A stretch of DNA of 64,000 bases from Rhodococcus sp. SMB37 (GTDB taxonomy: Bacteria; Actinomycetota; Actinomycetes; Mycobacteriales; Mycobacteriaceae), in the NCBI RefSeq assembly GCF_004345605.1, contig NZ_SLVY01000024.1:1-64000 (forward strand). The letters run 5' to 3'. The notes beneath the pieces are model-generated. The model was not told the origin of the DNA and ran no database searches. It saw only the letters and a program-made list of their open reading frames with translations. This document shows positions 24,886-32,646 of this stretch, piece after piece; position 1 is the stretch's first letter; the number at the start of each line of letters is the position of its first letter. The position numbers and the translations under genes were made by a program.

Positions 24886-26192
24886 CCAACACGCTGCAGC
24901 CCATGTGGGCAACAGAGGAATTCGGGCTGGCCCTGCACCACGACACCACGTCGACGGGGTACACCGTGCCAGAGCTGGTCGAGCCCGGCCTGCGCCGCAA
25001 TCCGCGGCGCGCGCACCTGCTGGTCTCGACGGTACTCGGCAAGCACCTGCCCACCGACCCCGCGACGGTGCTGGGCGCGGGCCACCGGCTCGGGCAGCTC
25101 GTCGCGGAGACACTCGGACCGGATGTCGCCGACGCGGTGATACTCGGGTTCGCAGAAACGGCAACGGGACTGGGACATTGCGTCGCCGATGCGATCGGGG
25201 CCGCCTGCTATCTGCACTCCACGCGGCGGCACGTCCCCGGCGCCGACGTCTTCGCCGGCTTCGAAGAAGGCCACTCGCACGCGACGTCGCACCTGCTGCA
25301 ACCCACGTCGCCCGAACTCTTCGCGAACCCGGCGCCGCTGGTTCTCGTGGACGACGAGATCTCCACCGGCGCGACAGCGCTCGACGCGATCCGGGCACTG
25401 CACCGCCAGCAGCCGCGGGCGCACTACGTCGTGGCGTCCCTGGTCGATATGCGCTCGGACGAGTATCGACTCCTCACTGTTGCTGCCGCCACCGAACTCG
25501 GTGCCCGCATCGATCACGTGAGTCTTGCCGGTGGACACACGGAGATCCCCGACGGGCTGACCGAGCGCGTGACGGCGCTACCGGATCCGGAACTGAATCC
25601 GGTTTCGCCGCATCGGGGAGAAGCCCGCTTCGTGTCGTTGCCGTGGCCGGGTCATGTTCCCGACGGCGGACGCCACGGGGTACTGAACTCCGACGTCGCG
25701 GGATTCGATGCCGCCGTCGAGGCCGCCACCGACGCACTTGCGGGTGTACGCGATGCCACCCGTCCGGCCATCGTGATCGGTCACGAAGAGCTGATGTACC
25801 TACCGCTGCGGCTCGCGAACTCACTCGCCTCGCGTGGAACACCGACGCGGTTCCAGACGACAACCCGATCCCCGGCGTATGTCCTCGACGTTCCCGGGTA
25901 CCCCCTCCGGCGTGGATTCACCTTTGCTGCACCGGAATACATCGCGTCCGATCTCGAGCCTGAGGCGCCCCGATTCCTGTACAACGCGCGGTGGGCCGGC
26001 GCCTGCTCGCGACCCGAACTGATCCTGGTGATCGACAGCCCGGCCGACACCGACCGCTTGCGTGCGCCCGGAGGTGTGCTCGACGTGCTCACGGCCGCGG
26101 GTGAGGATGTGCTCGTCGCCGTCGTGCCGTCCACGGACCCGCTGACGCTGCGCGAATCCAGGGCAGGCCGCCCCAGGGAGGAAAACAAGTGA
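24882..26192 (+). CDS. phosphoribosyltransferase with TRSP domain
   Basis: 436 residues. The N-terminal PRTase domain carries the PRPP-binding loop VLVDDEISTGAT (154-165), so it should use PRPP to join or remove a ribose-5-phosphate. The C-terminal TRSP domain shows its name-giving motif, TTTRSP, at residues 326-331. This PRTase_2-TRSP pairing is known from Ter-linked biosynthetic operons. GTG 24882 overlaps the lyase stop, and the gene overlaps the next one as well (GTGA). The base or acceptor is unknown. Confidence 0.9.
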   Translation: MTNTLQPMWATEEFGLALHHDTTSTGYTVPELVEPGLRRNPRRAHLLVSTVLGKHLPTDPATVLGAGHRLGQLVAETLGPDVADAVILGFAETATGLGHCVADAIGAACYLHSTRRHVPGADVFAGFEEGHSHATSHLLQPTSPELFANPAPLVLVDDEISTGATALDAIRALHRQQPRAHYVVASLVDMRSDEYRLLTVAAATELGARIDHVSLAGGHTEIPDGLTERVTALPDPELNPVSPHRGEARFVSLPWPGHVPDGGRHGVLNSDVAGFDAAVEAATDALAGVRDATRPAIVIGHEELMYLPLRLANSLASRGTPTRFQTTTRSPAYVLDVPGYPLRRGFTFAAPEYIASDLEPEAPRFLYNARWAGACSRPELILVIDSPADTDRLRAPGGVLDVLTAAGEDVLVAVVPSTDPLTLRESRAGRPREENK

Positions 26193-27295
26193 CCACACCG
26201 TTGACCGGACCCGATTTCGGGTCGTACGCAGCCGACGAAGTGCGCTGGCTCCTCAAAGACCTCTCGCACCTGGACCTAGAAGGCGGCATCGCCGAGCGCG
26301 AAGCACGGATCCAGGCCGGTCTCGCCCACTACGCCGAGTCACTCCCCGTCGAATACCAACCCGACGCCGCGTACCGGGAACTGTTCGACAAGGCCCTCGC
26401 TACTACCGCACCCCGCCTCGCGCAGGCCGTCGGCACCGTCACCGAACTGCTGCTTGCCGAACGCGGAACCGATCTCACGCTCGTATCGCTGGCCCGGGCC
26501 GGTACCCCGATCGGGATCCTGATCCGACGCTGGGCGCAGCAACACCACGACCTCGACCTCCCGCACTACGCGGTCTCGATCGTACGCGGACGTGGAATCG
26601 ACAGGGCAGCACTCGATTACATAACGGAGCAGCACGACCCGAAGTCCGTGGTGTTCGTCGACGGCTGGACCGGCAAGGGCGCCATCGCACGGGAACTCGC
26701 GGCAGCGCTCGCCGAGTACGGCGCCTCCGGCGGCCCCACCCTGTCGAGCGATCTCGCAGTACTCGCCGACCCAGGACACTGTGTACGCACGTTCGGCACC
26801 CGCGACGATTTCCTCATCGCGTCGGCCTGCCTGAACTCGACCGTGTCCGGTCTTGTGTCGCGCACCGTGCTCAACGACGATTTCATCGCACCGGGCGAGT
26901 TCCACGGCGCCAAGTTCTACGTCGAACTCGCCGGCGACGACGTATCCGGAATCCTCCTCGACACCGTGACCGCCGAGTTCGGGGATCGCGGGGCCGCCGT
27001 TGCACAGGCCCGGACAATCCTCGACTCCGACCGCGAACCCACCTGGTCCGGTTGGGAATCGGTCGAGCGGATCCGCGCCCAGTTCGGTATCTCGAGCGTC
27101 AACTTCGTCAAGCCCGGCGTTGGTGAAACCACACGTGTGCTCCTGCGGCGCGTGCCGTGGAAGGTGCTCGTGCGCGACATCCATGCGGACGAACACACCC
27201 ACATCCGGATGCTTGCTGCGGCTCGGGATGTACCCGTCGTGGAAGTACCCGACCTCGCCTATTCGTGCATGGGCCTGATCAAGGACATGCCTTGA
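26189..27295 (+). CDS. phosphoribosyltransferase (StiP-like) with C-terminal PELOTA domain
   Basis: 368 residues. Databases often call this family cysteine protease StiP, but residues 154-163 (VVFVDGWTGKG) form a PRPP-type loop after a hydrophobic strand, and LARAGTPIGILIRRW is PRTase-like. The C-terminal part (about 285-365, NFVKPGVGETTRVLLRRVPWKVL...) matches the PELOTA/L7Ae-type RNA-binding fold. It may therefore modify or use an RNA-linked ribose. GGGAGG precedes the GTG, and both ends overlap neighbouring genes by 4 nt. Confidence 0.88.
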   Translation: MTTPLTGPDFGSYAADEVRWLLKDLSHLDLEGGIAEREARIQAGLAHYAESLPVEYQPDAAYRELFDKALATTAPRLAQAVGTVTELLLAERGTDLTLVSLARAGTPIGILIRRWAQQHHDLDLPHYAVSIVRGRGIDRAALDYITEQHDPKSVVFVDGWTGKGAIARELAAALAEYGASGGPTLSSDLAVLADPGHCVRTFGTRDDFLIASACLNSTVSGLVSRTVLNDDFIAPGEFHGAKFYVELAGDDVSGILLDTVTAEFGDRGAAVAQARTILDSDREPTWSGWESVERIRAQFGISSVNFVKPGVGETTRVLLRRVPWKVLVRDIHADEHTHIRMLAAARDVPVVEVPDLAYSCMGLIKDMP

Positions 27296-28149
27296 CGAAC
27301 ACCCCGAGCTCACCGGCCACCGCACTCATCGCCACCGACCTCGACCGCACCATGATCTACTCGCGCGGTGCGATGGGGGAGGACCGGTTCGCCGAGGGCG
27401 GGCTCCTGTGCGTCGAGTACTACGAGGGCGTGCCGCTGTCGTATGTGTCGGAGGCCGCGGCAATCAGGTTGCGCGGTCTCGCCTCTGCGCTTCCCGTGGT
27501 ACCCACCACCACCCGCACACCTGCCCAGTTCAACCGGATCGATCTCCCCGGAGGGCCGTGGCCCTATGCGATCACAAGCAACGGGGGCGCGATCCTCGTC
27601 GACGGTGAAGCCGATGCGAGCTGGCGGCACAGCATCGACGACGCGGTGCGTGCGTCCTCCGCGAGCCTCGACGACGTCACCACCGAGCTGCGGCGACGCA
27701 TCTCGGACGAGTGGGTGTCGAAGTTCCGGATCGCCGAGGACCTGTTCTGCTATCTCGTCGTCGATGCCGCCTCGCAGCCCCGCGGCTTCATGAGCGACTG
27801 GAGCGCATGGTGCACCGCACACGGCTGGAACGCCTCACAGCAGGGCCGCAAGATCTACACGATGCCCGATCCGGTGTGCAAGAGCCGCGCGGTCGCCGAG
27901 GTGCACCGACGGCTCACCGACGCGGGACTGCTCGCCCCTGGCTCCCCGGTGTTCGCAGCCGGCGACGGCGCACTCGACGCCGAGATGCTCGCCTCCGCCG
28001 ACGCGGCCATCCGCCCGCGACACGGCGAACTCGAGTCCCTCGATTGGCAGCATCCGACGCTCACGATCACGGAACAGCAGGGCATCGCGGCGGGTGAAGA
28101 AATTCTCGACTGGTTCACCCGATCGGCCTCCGTGCCGGTGGCTTCGTAA
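27292..28149 (+). CDS. HAD superfamily phosphatase of Ter system
   Basis: 285 residues. HAD motif I is DLDRT (D16, D18), the nucleophile and acid/base pair. The usual DxDGT carries R instead of G, as in sucrose-phosphate-phosphatase-like relatives. GDGALDAEML near residue 223 is the acidic motif IV. It is expected to dephosphorylate a sugar or nucleotide-like intermediate. The start is the TTG in TTGA overlapping the PELOTA gene stop, and the first conserved strand follows within 12 residues. Last enzyme gene of the biosynthetic module. Confidence 0.87.
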   Translation: MTNTPSSPATALIATDLDRTMIYSRGAMGEDRFAEGGLLCVEYYEGVPLSYVSEAAAIRLRGLASALPVVPTTTRTPAQFNRIDLPGGPWPYAITSNGGAILVDGEADASWRHSIDDAVRASSASLDDVTTELRRRISDEWVSKFRIAEDLFCYLVVDAASQPRGFMSDWSAWCTAHGWNASQQGRKIYTMPDPVCKSRAVAEVHRRLTDAGLLAPGSPVFAAGDGALDAEMLASADAAIRPRHGELESLDWQHPTLTITEQQGIAAGEEILDWFTRSASVPVAS

Positions 28150-28196
28150 AGTGATCCCAACCGTCCACCTACCGCCGACACAGTGAGGACCTCGAT

Positions 28197-29438
28197 TTGT
28201 CCAGCTCGCTCGCCAAAGGCCAGAACGGCCCCCTCAGCGCAAACGACGTCGTCGTTTCCCTGGAACTGACGACACCGGCAGACCTGTCTGCGCTGTTGGT
28301 CAAGGCCGACGGCAAGGTCCGATCCGACGCCGACTTCGTGTTCTTCAATCAGCCCACGGGCCCCGGCGTGAACCTTGTGCCGGGCGCGCCCGGGCAGGCC
28401 GCGTCGCTGGCAGTGTCGCTGGGTGCGGTGCCGGCCGACATCGAGCAGGTCCGCGCAGTCATCACCCTCGACGACGCGTCGAGCAACTTCGGGCGCTTCG
28501 CTCCGCCCACGGCGCGGGTGTCCGACACGAACGGCACCGTGCTGTACGAGTACCGGATCGAGGGTCTGAGCAGCGAGTCCATCGTGATCGCCCTCGAGCT
28601 GTACCGCCGCCAGGGTTCGTGGAAGGTCCGCGCCGTAGGGCAGGGGTACGCGGGTGGGTTCGCGGCGCTCGTGACCGATCACGGCGTCTCCGTCGACGAT
28701 GCGCCTGCACCGGCTGCTCCCGCCGCACCGCCGGCTCCGGCTCGGCCCGTTGCTCCGCCGCCCCCCGCGCAGCCTTTCAACCAGGCGCCCCCGCAGCAAC
28801 AGTTCAACCAGGCACCTCCCGCGCCTGCGGGTCCTCCCGAGGTGAGCCTGACGAAGAGCCGCCCCGTCAGCCTGGTCAAGGGCCAGAAGGTCACGCTCCG
28901 CAAGGACGGCGGCGTCGCGCTGACGTTCCTGCGGATGGGCCTCGGCTGGGATCCCGTCGAGAAGCGGGGGCTGTTCGGCAACCGCGCACCGAACATCGAC
29001 CTCGATGCGTCGGCGGTGATGTTCGCCGACCAGAACATCGTCGATGTCGCCTACTACGGACAGCTCACGTCGAAGGACGGGTCGATCCAGCACCAGGGCG
29101 ACAACCTGACCGGTGAGGGCGCAGGTGATGACGAAGTGGTCCTCGTCGATCTCACTCGTATCCCCCCGCACATCAACACGGTGATGTTCATCGTCACCTC
29201 GTACAAGGGTCATACGTTCGAGCAGATCCAGAATGCGTTCTGCCGCCTCGTCGACGGCACCACCAACGACGAGCTTGCCCGCTACACGTTGCAGGGCGGC
29301 ATGCCGTTCACCGGCATGGTCATGGCGAAGGTGTACCGCCAGGGCGGCGAATGGAAACTGCAGGCCATCGGTGAAGGAATCCAGGCCAAGCACCCGGGCG
29401 AGGCGGCGCCGCAGCTCGGCCGCTTCCTGGTCTCGTAA
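28197..29438 (+). CDS. double TerD-domain protein
   Basis: 413 residues: TerD domain 1 (about 5-160), a Pro/Ala/Gln-rich flexible linker (about 163-215) with the repeat FNQAPP, then TerD domain 2 (about 215-400). Domain 2 keeps the acidic calcium motif GDNLTGEGAGDDE and LDASAVMF. Domain 1 lacks the full acidic loop and is more divergent. TTG start at 28197 with GAGGA upstream. It follows the HAD gene by 47 bp and precedes another TerD fusion by two bases, so all are probably one transcript. Two TerD domains may allow bridging or multimeric assembly. Confidence 0.88.
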   Translation: MSSSLAKGQNGPLSANDVVVSLELTTPADLSALLVKADGKVRSDADFVFFNQPTGPGVNLVPGAPGQAASLAVSLGAVPADIEQVRAVITLDDASSNFGRFAPPTARVSDTNGTVLYEYRIEGLSSESIVIALELYRRQGSWKVRAVGQGYAGGFAALVTDHGVSVDDAPAPAAPAAPPAPARPVAPPPPAQPFNQAPPQQQFNQAPPAPAGPPEVSLTKSRPVSLVKGQKVTLRKDGGVALTFLRMGLGWDPVEKRGLFGNRAPNIDLDASAVMFADQNIVDVAYYGQLTSKDGSIQHQGDNLTGEGAGDDEVVLVDLTRIPPHINTVMFIVTSYKGHTFEQIQNAFCRLVDGTTNDELARYTLQGGMPFTGMVMAKVYRQGGEWKLQAIGEGIQAKHPGEAAPQLGRFLVS

Positions 29439-29440
29439 CC

Positions 29441-30958
29441 GTGAACGGAGTGTTCTCTGCGGGGCAGAACGCTCCGCTGACAGCCCGGACCGTCCGCTTC
29501 ACGGTCTCTGCCGCCGTTCCGGTCGACCTGTGTGCGTTCGTGGTCGACGACCGCCTGCAGGTCGCATCGTCGGACGATGTGGTGTTCTACAACCAGCCCC
29601 GGACGCAGGGCGTTCGACTCGACGGCAACGCGATCGTCGTCGAGGTGGACGCTCTGCGCGCGGGCGCTCGCGTGCTGTGCGCGGCGGGCACGGCTTCGCC
29701 CGTCGCTGTTTCCACGACGCTGACAGATCCTTCGGGTACGTCTCTCGCCACGTTCGAGATGGATCCGTCCGGTGCCGAAACGGCGCTGTTGTGCTGGGAG
29801 CTCTACCCGCACAATGGAAACTGGAAACTTCGGGCGCTCGGACAGGGCTACGCAGCTGGCCTCGGCGAGATGTTCATCGCGCACGGTATCGAAGTCGACG
29901 ACGGCCCCGCGCCGGTGGAGCAACCATCGCAACCTGAACCCCAACCCTCCGCCGTCCCGAGCGGTGTCACACCGTCGTTCGAGTGGTTGTGGAAGATCTT
30001 CGAGGACGCCGCACGATCCGCCGCGGCCTACGTGTCGGCCCACGAGTACGCCCAGCACCGCCTCGACGACGAACTCTCCGCGGCCGTCGCCGATCCCGCG
30101 ACCCGCACCGGTGCCGCAGCCGAAGCCGCACGCGCACTGGCACACCGGAGGTGTGCGGAATTGAACGCTGCCGCAGAGCAACGGCACCATGAGGACACCG
30201 CACGGCTCACCGACGAACTCCGTGCAATCGACGCCGCACTGCATGCGTCGTTGGCGTCGTGGGCATCTCCGGCCTGGAACACCCTGCGCACGCAGAGTGA
30301 CGGAATCCGGGTCGGTGAGCTGTCGGCACCCGAACGCGGAAGTCTCCAGGTGCCGCTGTGTGTGCCGTTGCCGATGCGCCGGCCACTGTGGATCGACGGC
30401 GACGACTCAGCAACACAACAGGTTGTCACAGCACTCGCACTGCGTCTGCTCGCCGCACAGCCCGGTGCGCGTATCGACATCGTCGATACTGCCGGAGCTC
30501 TCTTAGAACTGCGGGCATTGACCGCTCCCGTACTCGCCGGTCCGCCCGTCCTCGACATCGGCGGTGTCGCATCCAAACTGAAAGGACTGGCCGACAGCGC
30601 CGATCTGGCGACCCTCGCGATGTCCACCGACCCGGCTGCGGCGCACGTGGAACCGCGTGTGCTCGTGCTCGCCGGCGTGCCCCACGGGTACAGCAGCGAC
30701 GACCTCATGCAGGTCATCCGACTTACCCAACTCCCCGGTGCGCAGCATATTTCGATCGTGATCGCCGGCGCAGCCGACACGGTGGTCGAGGACCCGGCTT
30801 ATCAGATACTGCTCGAGCAATCCCAGCATCTGCCGTCGAGCGCCGATGGGCATTTTGCGGACCCGTGGACCGGAAGCGACTGGACCTTCACGCCCGATGT
30901 TGTCCCCGTCGACGCGGTCCTGCTGCAGCGCGTGATCACCACGCTCGGGGCAGTCTGA
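29441..30958 (+). CDS. TerD domain fused to degenerate P-loop-like (FtsK-related?) region
   Basis: 505 residues. An N-terminal TerD domain (about 5-155, ending GQGYAAGLGEMFIAHGIEVDD) is followed by a Pro/Gln linker, a coiled-coil segment (about 185-275) and a C-terminal alpha/beta domain (about 300-500). The last has strand and helix order reminiscent of FtsK/HerA ATPases. Its would-be Walker A position reads LWIDGDDSATQQV, with no GK[ST], so nucleotide hydrolysis is unlikely. GTG start immediately after the previous stop. FtsK-like fusions are known in Ter systems; this one looks inactive. Confidence 0.72.
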   Translation: MNGVFSAGQNAPLTARTVRFTVSAAVPVDLCAFVVDDRLQVASSDDVVFYNQPRTQGVRLDGNAIVVEVDALRAGARVLCAAGTASPVAVSTTLTDPSGTSLATFEMDPSGAETALLCWELYPHNGNWKLRALGQGYAAGLGEMFIAHGIEVDDGPAPVEQPSQPEPQPSAVPSGVTPSFEWLWKIFEDAARSAAAYVSAHEYAQHRLDDELSAAVADPATRTGAAAEAARALAHRRCAELNAAAEQRHHEDTARLTDELRAIDAALHASLASWASPAWNTLRTQSDGIRVGELSAPERGSLQVPLCVPLPMRRPLWIDGDDSATQQVVTALALRLLAAQPGARIDIVDTAGALLELRALTAPVLAGPPVLDIGGVASKLKGLADSADLATLAMSTDPAAAHVEPRVLVLAGVPHGYSSDDLMQVIRLTQLPGAQHISIVIAGAADTVVEDPAYQILLEQSQHLPSSADGHFADPWTGSDWTFTPDVVPVDAVLLQRVITTLGAV

Positions 30959-31045
30959 CCACCCCACCGGCAGATTCGGTCTCCGGTCACCCGCACGCAA
31001 CCTGCTGTACGGCGGTGCGCAGTACGTGCGGCGTTGACTGACTTC

Positions 31046-31948
31046 ATGACCGAGACGTTCCGGATCGCAGAGTATCCCCGCCCCACCCACACGCTCGTCC
31101 AGATCAGCGACACGCGCTTCACCGCGGGGTCCGCCCCGCTGCACGGGGTTGTGGATTGCGAGCAGAAACTGGCAGACGTCCTCGACACCGTCGCTGCCAC
31201 GGGCGTACCCGTCGACACTCTGCTCATGACCGGCGATCTGACCGATGCCGGCGATCCCGGGGCGTACCGACGTCTGCGGGAACTGGTGGAGCCCGCCGCC
31301 GCTGCTCTCGGCGCGCCTGTCCTGTGGGCGATGGGCAACCACGACGACCGGGCCGCGTTCCGTGAGAACCTCCTCGATGAGGCACCCACGACCGAGCCGA
31401 TCGATATCGTCCACGACGTGCACGGCCTGCGCGTGATCTGCCTGGATTCGAGCATCCCCGGCAAGTCTCGTGGCGAGGTGACCGCCGAGCAGGCGCAGTG
31501 GCTCGCCGGCGAGCTTTCGTCTCCCGCCGAGCACGGCACCCTCCTCGTGATCCACCATCCGCCGCTTCCCGTCACATCCGAACGCGCCGTGTTGTGGGAA
31601 CTGTGCGAGCAGTGGCGGCTCGCCGATGCGGTCCGCGGCACGGATATGCGGACCATCGTGTCGGGCCACCTGCATTGCACAGTGTCCGGCATGTTCGCCG
31701 GGATCCCGGTGTCCACCGCAACTTCCGTCGCTTATTCGGGCGACCTGTCGGCACCTGCAGACGCTCAGCGCGGCGCTGACGGCGGTGGCGGGTACAACCT
31801 GATCCAGATCTACGACGAGACCGTCGTCCACACCGCGGTCCCGCTGCTGGGCACGTTCGCGACGGTCGGGCCGGTGTTCACCCGCAATGACATTGCGGCC
31901 GAATTGGAGCGCAAGGGTGTGCACACCCGCGAACGCGCATCTACCTAG
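31046..31948 (+). CDS. Rv0805-like metallophosphoesterase with altered metal ligand
   Basis: 300 residues, closely resembling mycobacterial Rv0805, a class III cyclic-nucleotide phosphodiesterase (EYPRP, VDTLLMTGDLTDAGDPGAYRRLR, MGNHDDR, HHPP, GHLHC). Dimetal ligands D22, D64, N98, H171, H208 and H210 appear present. The motif I histidine (Rv0805 H23) is arginine here, R24, codon 31115-31117 in ISDTRF. That should weaken or abolish one metal site. The ATG at 31046 (MTETFRIAEYPRP) aligns with Rv0805; a TTG at 31034 is also possible. It follows the Ter operon by 87 bp. Confidence 0.88.
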   Translation: MTETFRIAEYPRPTHTLVQISDTRFTAGSAPLHGVVDCEQKLADVLDTVAATGVPVDTLLMTGDLTDAGDPGAYRRLRELVEPAAAALGAPVLWAMGNHDDRAAFRENLLDEAPTTEPIDIVHDVHGLRVICLDSSIPGKSRGEVTAEQAQWLAGELSSPAEHGTLLVIHHPPLPVTSERAVLWELCEQWRLADAVRGTDMRTIVSGHLHCTVSGMFAGIPVSTATSVAYSGDLSAPADAQRGADGGGGYNLIQIYDETVVHTAVPLLGTFATVGPVFTRNDIAAELERKGVHTRERAST

Positions 31949-31996
31949 AACACGACCCCGAAGCCTCGGATCATGCGGTAGACGAGCCCGTCGGGC

Positions 31997-32254
31997 GTGA
32001 TGTGGTTCGGCGGGGCCCTCGCCGAGCCGGGAAATCTGTGGTTCGACTGGTCACGCAGTGTGGACGATCCGAGCGAGTTCGTTCTTGTGGAGGCGTTCCG
32101 CGACGGCGACGCCGGGGCCGCGCACGTCGGGTCCGATCATTTCAAGAAGGGACTCGAGGCGATGCGTCCGGCCCTGACCGAGACACCGCGCATCCTCAAC
32201 ATGGAGATCCCGGGTGTCGAGTGGGCACGTATGGGTGAGCTCGAGATCAGCTGA
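31997..32254 (+). CDS. N-terminally truncated antibiotic biosynthesis monooxygenase (ABM) protein
   Basis: About 85 residues. LAEPGNLWFDWSRSVDDPSEFVLVEAFRDGDAGAAHVGSDHFK (split here at about residues 9-50) is the second half of the ABM/quinol-monooxygenase fold. The first strand and helix, about 25 residues, are missing, and an in-frame TAG lies just upstream. Because the fold needs its first beta strand, this is probably a broken gene. It is convergent with the short gene at 32302-32631. Confidence 0.6.
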   Translation: MMWFGGALAEPGNLWFDWSRSVDDPSEFVLVEAFRDGDAGAAHVGSDHFKKGLEAMRPALTETPRILNMEIPGVEWARMGELEIS

Positions 32255-32269
32255 GAGGAACCGGAGGCG

Positions 32270-32297
32270 GTGCGTACCGCCGGGCGGCGGTACGCAC
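32270..32297. terminator. bidirectional hairpin terminator
   Basis: GTGCGTACCGCC (32270-32281) and GGCGGTACGCAC (32286-32297) form a perfect 12-bp stem with a GGGC loop. It lies between the convergent stops at 32254 and 32302, where a bidirectional terminator is expected. Confidence 0.65.
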
Positions 32298-32301
32298 TGT
32301 G

Positions 32302-32631
32302 TCATGGAACCGGTTCGAGCACCGCATCCATGGTTGCAGCCCCCGTATCGGGCACGCGAGCTTGATGCCAAGCCTCGATGGGGAACGAGATGTTGATCAA
32401 CGAATAGCAGACGTGCAGCAGCCGGGTGGCGTCCTCGGGCAGGTTTTCGAGGTCGAACGTGTCGAGATACGCTGCGGCATCGGCGAGCCGGGGGAGCGCC
32501 GCATCGTAGAAAGCCTGCAGTTCGGGCATGGTGCTCTCGAGACGCCGGCCGTAGCGCTGTGCCTCGGTGGGCAGCGCCCAGTCGACCCACGGCTCGAGGT
32601 CGGAAAATTCTGCGGGAAGCAACTGTGTCAT
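32302..32631 (-). CDS. conserved small protein downstream of Rieske-type oxygenase
   Basis: 109 residues, mostly helical and acidic, starting MTQLLPAEFSDLEPWVDWALP with HVCYSLINISFPIEAWHQARVPDTG near the end. I do not recognise a characterised domain. It lies directly after the oxygenase-like gene on the same strand with a 15-bp gap, which suggests a functional partner, and no cofactor motif is visible. ATG 32631 is preferred over one four codons upstream that crowds the preceding stop. Confidence 0.65.
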   Translation of the reverse strand: MTQLLPAEFSDLEPWVDWALPTEAQRYGRRLESTMPELQAFYDAALPRLADAAAYLDTFDLENLPEDATRLLHVCYSLINISFPIEAWHQARVPDTGAATMDAVLEPVP

Positions 32632-32646
32632 AACGTCTTTCACTTC

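Noticed and set aside
28790-28830. Short repeat FNQAPP coding sequence as a tandem DNA repeat or CRISPR-like element
   Set aside because: It is two imperfect copies inside the Pro/Gln-rich linker of the double TerD protein, explained as a low-complexity hinge.
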